64,000 bases of DNA, taken from Chamaecyparis obtusa (taxonomy: Eukaryota; Streptophyta; Pinopsida; Cupressales; Cupressaceae). A program made the position numbers and the translations under genes. Position 1 is the first letter of the stretch, and each line of letters begins with the position of its first letter. Below are positions 58,301 to 64,000 of this stretch, in pieces. The DNA is taken from positions 1,325,001-1,389,000 of the forward strand of contig BSBK01000760.1 of the NCBI GenBank assembly GCA_027943335.1. The letters run 5' to 3'. The notes beneath the pieces were generated by a model, which did no database searches, had not been told where the DNA came from, and was given only the letters and a program-made list of their open reading frames with translations.

Positions 58301-59583
58301 ACCTGGAACAATCATTGCCAACATAATGTGCTTCCTCTTTATTGACATCCACGGAGGAATGTTATTGTTGATAACAAAAATAGGCCACACCGAGCAAACA
58401 GATCTCATCTCTCCAAATGGATTGACACCATCCGCTGCCAATGAAAGCCTGAGATTACGAGGTTCTTCTTTGAAGTGTTGCCACTTTTCCTCTATGTGCA
58501 TAAATGCCGAACCATCCGCAGGGATTCGAATAATGTCATCTCGACTTCTATTGCGTGCATGGTAATCCATAAATTGTGCCAAGCTAGTACACCTGAATAA
58601 TTGTCGCATCCGTGGAATAATGGGGATGTAACGAAGAACCTTGTGAGGCACCTTTTTTGTTATTCGATCTGTTCGATATCTACTCGTATGACATACAGGG
58701 CATTGTGTTGCAAATTCATGTTCTTTATAATATATAATATGATCATTGGGACAAGCATGTATTGCTTGATACTCCATTCCAATATCTTTCATAATAGTAG
58801 ATAATTCTCGATATGAGCGAGGTAGAATATTTGATGGTGGTAAAAAAAACTCGCCTATCAATCTACAGCAAAAAATATAAGTTGTTAATATAAACAATAT
58901 TAGTGGTACATTATTCACCCTTTGTTAACTATAAAGACATATATGACATACCTTAACATACGTGACATTGTTATGTTGGATAAACCATTCATAACCTTCA
59001 AGTTCAACAACAACAATATAGCAGAGAGAAGAGTTGTTTGGGAGTCTTTGTATAGGGGCTCGTATGCCTTCTCAAGTAGAGGTACATCAAGGCTATCATC
59101 ATCATCATGATTAGATCCGCTTGGACTAAATGTGTCATGGATCAATGTATTTATACCATCATCTTCAATTGTGTTTTCTGGCGCATGATCGTCATCTTCC
59201 ATGGGATCATTATCTTCACCTTGGATATTCGCACCCCCATGTTCCTCCATATCATGTACTTCCCTGGGGAGATCAACCTATATAAAATTGATTAACATAA
59301 ATAAACCATGATCTTCAACTCATCATCAAGTGATTTCATATGTATATAAATTGTTAAAATGATATAATGAACAACTTACCAGTGGATGATAGTCATGCCC
59401 CCCTTCAATGTGACCATTCTCCCTACAATGTCTCTTAACTGTTTTGATTAGCAATCTTCTACGGTTTAAGCCCTTACAAATTTTGCAGGGACAATAACAT
59501 TTTCCATCACCTTTTCTTTTCAAGTTAGACCACAATCTAGCGATTTTCTCCCTATTTTTTTCTTCACTTATATTATCTGACAT
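55328..59583 (-). CDS. TNP2-type CACTA transposase with DUF4218, DUF4216 and acidic tail
   Basis: Ten exons, all GT-AG, all phases compatible, no internal stop, 1,123 residues: 59583-59380, 59277-58952, 58862-58303, 58204-58025, 57935-57699, 57606-57170, 57065-56986, 56845-56433, 56343-56141, 56059-55328. Exon 1 is a transposase-associated domain (CYCPCKIC, then HCRENGH). Exons 3-6 are the Transposase_21 (TNP2) region: ACPNDHIIYYKEHE, CPVCHTSRY, IPADGSAF, LAADGVNPFGEM, NIPPWMS, PLIDELVELWNGV, KFACPVCGP, FDLMHVGKNI, GLKTHDWHTF. Exons 7-8 are DUF4218 (LPEHFNNN, CGPAHTRSMWMVERHLKSLK, AHPEGSMVEGY). Exon 10 is DUF4216 (YYGILDDIFECDF, VLPSQCEQVFY) and ends in about 80 Asp/Glu residues. Intact reading contrasts with the ruined retroelements around it. 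It would cut and join the transposon ends in the nucleus. Confidence 0.88.
55334..55500 (-). repeat. (GAT/GAC/GAG)n tract encoding poly-Asp/Glu
   Basis: A trinucleotide tract at the 3' end of the transposase gene, read as aspartate and glutamate codons. It also produces a spurious Met-rich ORF in another frame. Being a microsatellite, its length is probably variable. Confidence 0.85.
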
Positions 59584-59672
59584 GATCGTTCTTCCCAGGA
59601 AGCAAAAATTGGGCTATGAAAACTTTGGTCTACAACTTTCAGTGACTAAGCAAAATTGTCAAAAGTACACAA

Positions 59673-59937
59673 AACATATAAGCTACAAGGCCTTCTTGCT
59701 TAGCTCTAGAAGCTCTCTAGCAATCAAAACATATAAGCTACAAGGCCTAACAGCAATTTCAAAACATATAAGCTACAAGGCAAGACATATTACATGACAT
59801 TGCAAAAGGATTAAAATATACATTAGATTAAAAAATATACAATTTTCAAACCTGAGCGCGCGGCTATAACTCATGTAATGGTCTTCTTGCTTAGCTTTAG
59901 AAGCTCTCCAGCAATCAAAACATATAAGCTACAAGGC
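59673..59937. repeat. Four copies of AACATATAAGCTACAAGGC upstream of TNP2
   Basis: The 19-mer occurs at 59,673, 59,728, 59,763 and 59,919. A longer unit ('cttgcttagctctagaagct..agcaatcaaaacatataagc') is repeated between 59,693-59,746 and 59,886-59,937. It begins about 90 bases upstream of the transposase start codon, where promoter or transposase-binding repeats would be expected. Confidence 0.7.
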
Positions 59938-60019
59938 CTAATAGCAATTTCAAAACAAGGGTCATCAGAAGAACCAAAAACAATGTGTGCAAACAATACC
60001 TTGTGAAGTGGTATAGACA

Positions 60020-61581
60020 ATTAGAAGATGCTACTATGTGCTAGGGAACTTCTTAGAACTGTTGGTATATTCTTACAACTTGTTACACCTGGGATATTCT
60101 TCTCTGTAGATGCTACTGTGTGCTGTGGTCCAAATGGGCCCATAAATGTGGTTGAATAGCAATACATTCAAGTGGCTTACACAAGGGATAGTCACTGTGA
60201 GATATCCTCATGTGTGACTGTCCTTGTCACAAATTAGGACATCTCACAGTGACTGTCCCTTGTGTAATTGCCACTTGAATGAGGTCAGTCACTGTAAAGA
60301 CAACATGATAATGTACACATACAATGAGTGTACATTATCATGTTGTCTTTACAGTGGCTGCCCTCATGTTGTATATTCTTCTCTGTAGATGCTACTACGT
60401 GCTAGGGAACTTCTTAGAACTGTTGGTATATTATTACAACTTGTTACACCTGGGATATTCTTCTTTGTAGATGCTACTATGTGTCGTGGTCCAAATGGGC
60501 CCATAAATGTGGTTGAATAGCAATACATTCAAGTGGCAATTACACAAGGGACAGTCACTGTGAGATGTCCTCATGTGTGACTGTCCTTGTCACAAATGAG
60601 GACATCTCACAGTGACTATCCCTTGTGTAATTAAGTATTGTGGGGAAGCATTCTAAATAACCAAAGCCGCTAACAATAAATTCAACACAGATATGTCCTC
60701 ATTTCTGGGTATTTTAGCTCTCTAACAGCTGAATACCAGATTAAATAATAATGACAAAAGAAAAATAAACCCAACGTACTCAGAAATTGTAGCTGTGATT
60801 TTGCGGAGGGAATCTCTCTCGGCACTGTTGAAAACACAAATGACAACCCGCTTGATTTTGTGGAGGGAATCTCTCTCGGTGCTGTTCAAAACACAAATGA
60901 CAACCCGCTTTATTCAAAACACAAATGATAACCCGCTTGATTTCGCGGAGGGAATCTCTCTCGGTGCTGTTGAAAACACAAATGACAACGTTCCTTTTTT
61001 TTTTTGCACTTATATCCCGACCAACATAAGGTCCATTTGTAATACAACATGATAATGTACACTTACAGTGAGTGTACATTATCATGTTGTCCTTAGAGTG
61101 ACTATCCTCATTTGTTGAAGAAGAAAAGCATTAATGTGGCTGAATAGCAATACATTCAAGTGGCAATTACACAAGGGACAGTCACTATGAGATGTCCTCA
61201 TTTGTGACTGTCCTTACAGTGAGTGTACATTATCATGGTGTCTTTAGAGTGACTGTCCTCATTTGTTGAAGAAGAAAAGCATTAATGTGGTTGAATAGCA
61301 ATACATTCAAGTGGCAATTACACAAGGGACAATCACTGTGAGATGTCCTCATGTGTGACTGTCCTTGTCACAAATGAGGACATCTCACAATGACTGTCCC
61401 TTGTGTAATTCAAGTGGCAATTACACAAGGGACAGTCACTGTGAGATGTCCTCATTTGTGACTGTCCTTACAATGAGTGTACATTATCATGTTGTCTTTA
61501 GAGTGACTGTCCTCATTTGTTGAAGAAGAAAAGCATTAATGTGGTTCAATAGCAATACATTCAAGTGGCAATTACACAAGG
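60020..61581. repeat. Right repeat arm, inner block
   Basis: Carries the modules of the left arm in mirrored orientation: 'ggtccaaatgggcccataaa' (60,126 and 60,489), 'gacaacatgataatgtacac' hairpins (60,298-60,352), 'cacaagggacagtcactgtg' and 'agaagaaaagcattaatgtg'. 60,797-60,990 holds tandem copies of a 57-bp unit (gattttgcggagggaatctc..). It ends at the solo LTR and continues at 63,616. Confidence 0.85.
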
Positions 61582-61586
61582 GACAA
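61582..61586. other. Target site duplication of solo LTR, left copy (GACAA)
   Basis: GACAA precedes the TG start of the LTR and is repeated at 63,611-63,615. Removing the insert and one copy restores the arm phrase 'cacaagggacaatcactgtg'. Confidence 0.9.
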
Positions 61587-63610
61587 TGTCATGAGCCGTG
61601 ACATATTGAACTTAGTATAATAATAAAATGATTAGATGATATATAATAATCTATTATTAACGGTATATAACAATAATATATAATTATTATCAAAAGATAA
61701 TAATAATATATAGTTAGCATAATAAGTAATATGTTAATTAAATAATATTAAAATATTAATAAATAATATAATTATGATTATAATTATAATATAAATTAAT
61801 AATAAATAATTATTAATAAATTATATATATTATATTATAATAATATATTAAGTAATAATATTAAATCAATTATTGATATAATAATTTTAATATATAAATA
61901 ATATTAATAAACCTCTCAATATAAAACAATATGTTATCACTATAATAATATTTATTATAATATTATTAATATTACTAACATCATTAATTATAATATTTAA
62001 TAATAACAATAACATTAATAATAATAATAATAATAATAACGTTTAAAGCAATATCGAATATCTGTAATCGATATACATCTACATTAAACATCTGCATTAT
62101 CTATCACGATGAGGAACGAAGAAGTGATACAACAATCACTAGTCATTACACATCGATACCATGAGAGGATGATTAATGAACCAAATACTATGAAGTCAAG
62201 ATCAACATGATATGAATAAGGGATAGGTCGCTATGTGTTTCAGAAGATGTATTGATAAGCAAGAAGGATAACCATTCATATATTATAAATAATCATTAAT
62301 TGCACAAGTTTAGACAATGACATATCCGATAAAGCAATATCAAACATGAAGACCCGCTAGCAAATATGCACCATCACTTCCTATGTTATCATGACAATAA
62401 CATAAACTAGATTGAATTCTACTATCTATATCAATAGACACCACATAGGAGGATATCGACTAAAGGATTGAAAGATTATCGATTGTCTGAGATAAACCAC
62501 ATCTTGTAGAAACACAAAAGCATCAGTGATTATATCACAAGCTATTGATGAATGAGGCATCAGTCATGGATAATAAGTACAATGTATCCTTAAGTATTAA
62601 CAGGAATGGAAGTCAATTTGAAGATCAAACTCCATTACTAGCAATCAACCAATAAATGGACAATTATCAGAAAATGATATCGACTTATATCAGAGTAGAA
62701 AGATTGGATATCATCATAACAATATGGGATAAGGCAAGAGTTAATATCGATTGACTAAATACTAATGATAGTTAGACCAAACTAATACAAACACAATGGA
62801 TGTTAACTACTGGTTGCACTACCAATTAGGGAAGATTACCTTCATAAAAAGATTTGATATTGAGTCAATCTGGGAGTTATCTATGATCAGAAAATAATGA
62901 AATAATATTATGTGAACTGTCAGATTATGGAAAGGTGTGCTTAACAAAGGGACATGGAGGAAGAAACAAGACACGTCTCATTCATAGCATCTCTTCATTT
63001 GTTAAAGACAATATAAGAATGCATTCTCGTCAGTCACTCAAGGCATCATTAGAACTTTATTTACTTATCCATATTTGGATATACTCAATAGAGCATCTGC
63101 CTTTGGCAGTTTGGTTTCAAGTTTATCATTGCAGATCAGAGACAACACCATGATTGCACAGATAGAAAGGATAGTCAGAAACAGCATCAATATTTGAAGT
63201 TGCAAGCATATAATTCAGAATCTGAAATAGCAACATATCACTCATAGCGATATTACACATTTGCATAATTACATCATCATATCAGACACAGCAAATACAT
63301 TGCTGTAAGCAATACTTATTGATTGTATATCGATATTGTTTATATCAGACATACCATCATTATACTATCACTATAAGTGATAGGAAACATCATATTCATA
63401 GCATATTTCATATCATTATATCCGACAGTGCTATTAAACATATTGGTATCAATATCATCTTGCACACATATTGTGATTGAATCTGAAATAGCGGTTGATA
63501 TCTTAAGTAACCTCCATTACTTAGTTTAATTGTAAGTATCTGATAGAGTAAGTCTGAGAAGTGGAGTAATTGTTCCTATTTTCCAAGTTAGCCAAAAAGG
63601 GGACATTACA
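61587..63610 (+). repeat. Solo LTR (2,024 bp)
   Basis: Begins TGTCATGAGCCGTGACA and ends AAAAAGGGGACATTACA, with 5-bp duplications GACAA on both sides and no internal PBS, PPT or coding region. It is therefore the product of recombination between the LTRs of one element. The ends are of the Ty3/gypsy type. The first 450 bases are almost pure A/T, with a (taa)n run at 62,014-62,040. It inserted after the repeat arm was formed. Confidence 0.85.
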
Positions 63611-63615
63611 GACAA
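63611..63615. other. Target site duplication of solo LTR, right copy (GACAA)
   Basis: Identical to 61,582-61,586. Confidence 0.9.
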
Positions 63616-64000
63616 TCACTGTGAGATGTCCTCATGTGTGACTGTCCTTGTCACAAATGAGGACATCTCACAATGACTGTCCCTTGTGTAATTCAAGCGG
63701 CAATTACACAAGGGACAGTCACTGTGACATGTCCTCATTTGTGACTGTCCTTACAGTGAGTGTACATTATCATGTTGTCTTTAGAGTGACTGTCCTCATT
63801 TGTTGAAGAAGAAAAGCATTAATGTGGTTCAATAGCAATACATTCAAGTGACAATTACACAAGGGACAATCACTGTGATATGTCCTCATGTGTGACTATC
63901 CTTGTCACAAATGAGGACATCTCACAATGACTGTCCCTTATGTAATTCAAGCGGAAATTACACAAGGGACAGTCACTGTGAGATGTCCTCATTTGTGACT
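63616..64000. repeat. Right repeat arm, continuation to window edge
   Basis: Resumes the arm modules (tcactgtgagatgtcctcat, gtgactgtccttacagtgag, gaagaagaaaagcattaatg) exactly where the solo LTR interrupted them and is still repeating at 64,000, so the arm extends beyond the window. Confidence 0.85.

Larger units (their letters stand above)
41367..64000. mobile_element. Putative giant CACTA (En/Spm) transposon, left end to window edge
   Basis: CACTAATACATTTGGGGTCA at 41,367 has the form of a CACTA terminus and is preceded by TCA, a possible 3-bp target duplication, inside copia E gag. GACGGC and GTCGC palindromes follow, typical of CACTA subterminal DNA. Inside lie repeat arms (41,700-46,018 and 48,206-49,230), two minus-strand transposase-type genes (51,346-59,583) and mirrored arms (60,020-61,581, then 63,616-64,000 after a solo LTR). 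No matching right terminus is seen before 64,000, so the element would exceed 22.6 kb. Alternatively, 41,367-41,690 is a fragment of a different CACTA element and the arms flank a separate one. Confidence 0.5.

Noticed and set aside
63151..63610. Possible gene in the right part of the solo LTR
   Set aside because: Only short ORFs without motifs; the LTR borders and target duplications explain the segment.

Overview
The window is intergenic chromosome from a seed plant. A large-genome lineage such as a conifer would fit the density of old nested elements, but nothing here proves it. I see no ordinary host gene, tRNA or rRNA. Almost everything belongs to transposable elements inserted into or beside one another. 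The plant assignment rests on Tat-type Ty3/gypsy elements with a second RNase H, copia elements primed by initiator tRNA-Met, a CACTA (En/Spm) transposon with plant TNP2, DUF4218 and DUF4216 modules, and decay dominated by CAG to TAG changes, as expected from CHG methylation.

Layout. 1-5,845: element C, a minus-strand gypsy relative with a truncated 5' LTR, a PBS, a long leader and a single gag-like/Pro-Ser-rich ORF; no pol is seen. 7,341 to about 18,780: element A, a decayed minus-strand gypsy element (5' LTR, PBS, leader, gag, protease, RT, two RNase H domains, integrase). 18,815-20,291: plus-strand coding-like remnant of unknown origin, cut by the next LTR. 20,292-37,730: element B, a minus-strand gypsy element (3' LTR, PPT, integrase, RNase H, RT, protease, gag), split by a complete copia element F (29,604-36,472) with 5-bp target duplications TCAAC. 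37,731-39,879: 3' part of a minus-strand copia element D. 39,880-41,366: 5' LTR, PBS and gag start of a plus-strand copia element E.

41,367-64,000 is best read as the inside of one very large CACTA-type DNA transposon. It begins with a CACTA terminus and GTCGC-rich palindromes. Several kb of inverted and tandem repeat modules follow, then two minus-strand multi-exon genes, then mirrored copies of the same repeat modules that run off the window. A solo LTR (61,587-63,610, target duplication GACAA) sits in the right-hand repeats. The upstream gene (59,583-55,328, ten exons, phase-consistent GT-AG introns, no internal stop) encodes a TNP2-type transposase with DUF4218, DUF4216 and a poly-acidic tail. 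The second gene (55,148-51,346, thirteen exons joined in phase, one internal TAG) links a SET methyltransferase-like domain to a C-terminal region resembling the plant Transposase_24/TNPA-type protein. A transposon whose accessory protein carries a histone-methyltransferase-type domain is the most interesting object in the window.

All coordinates, splice sites and phases were read by eye. Domain assignments come from motif recognition, not searches.
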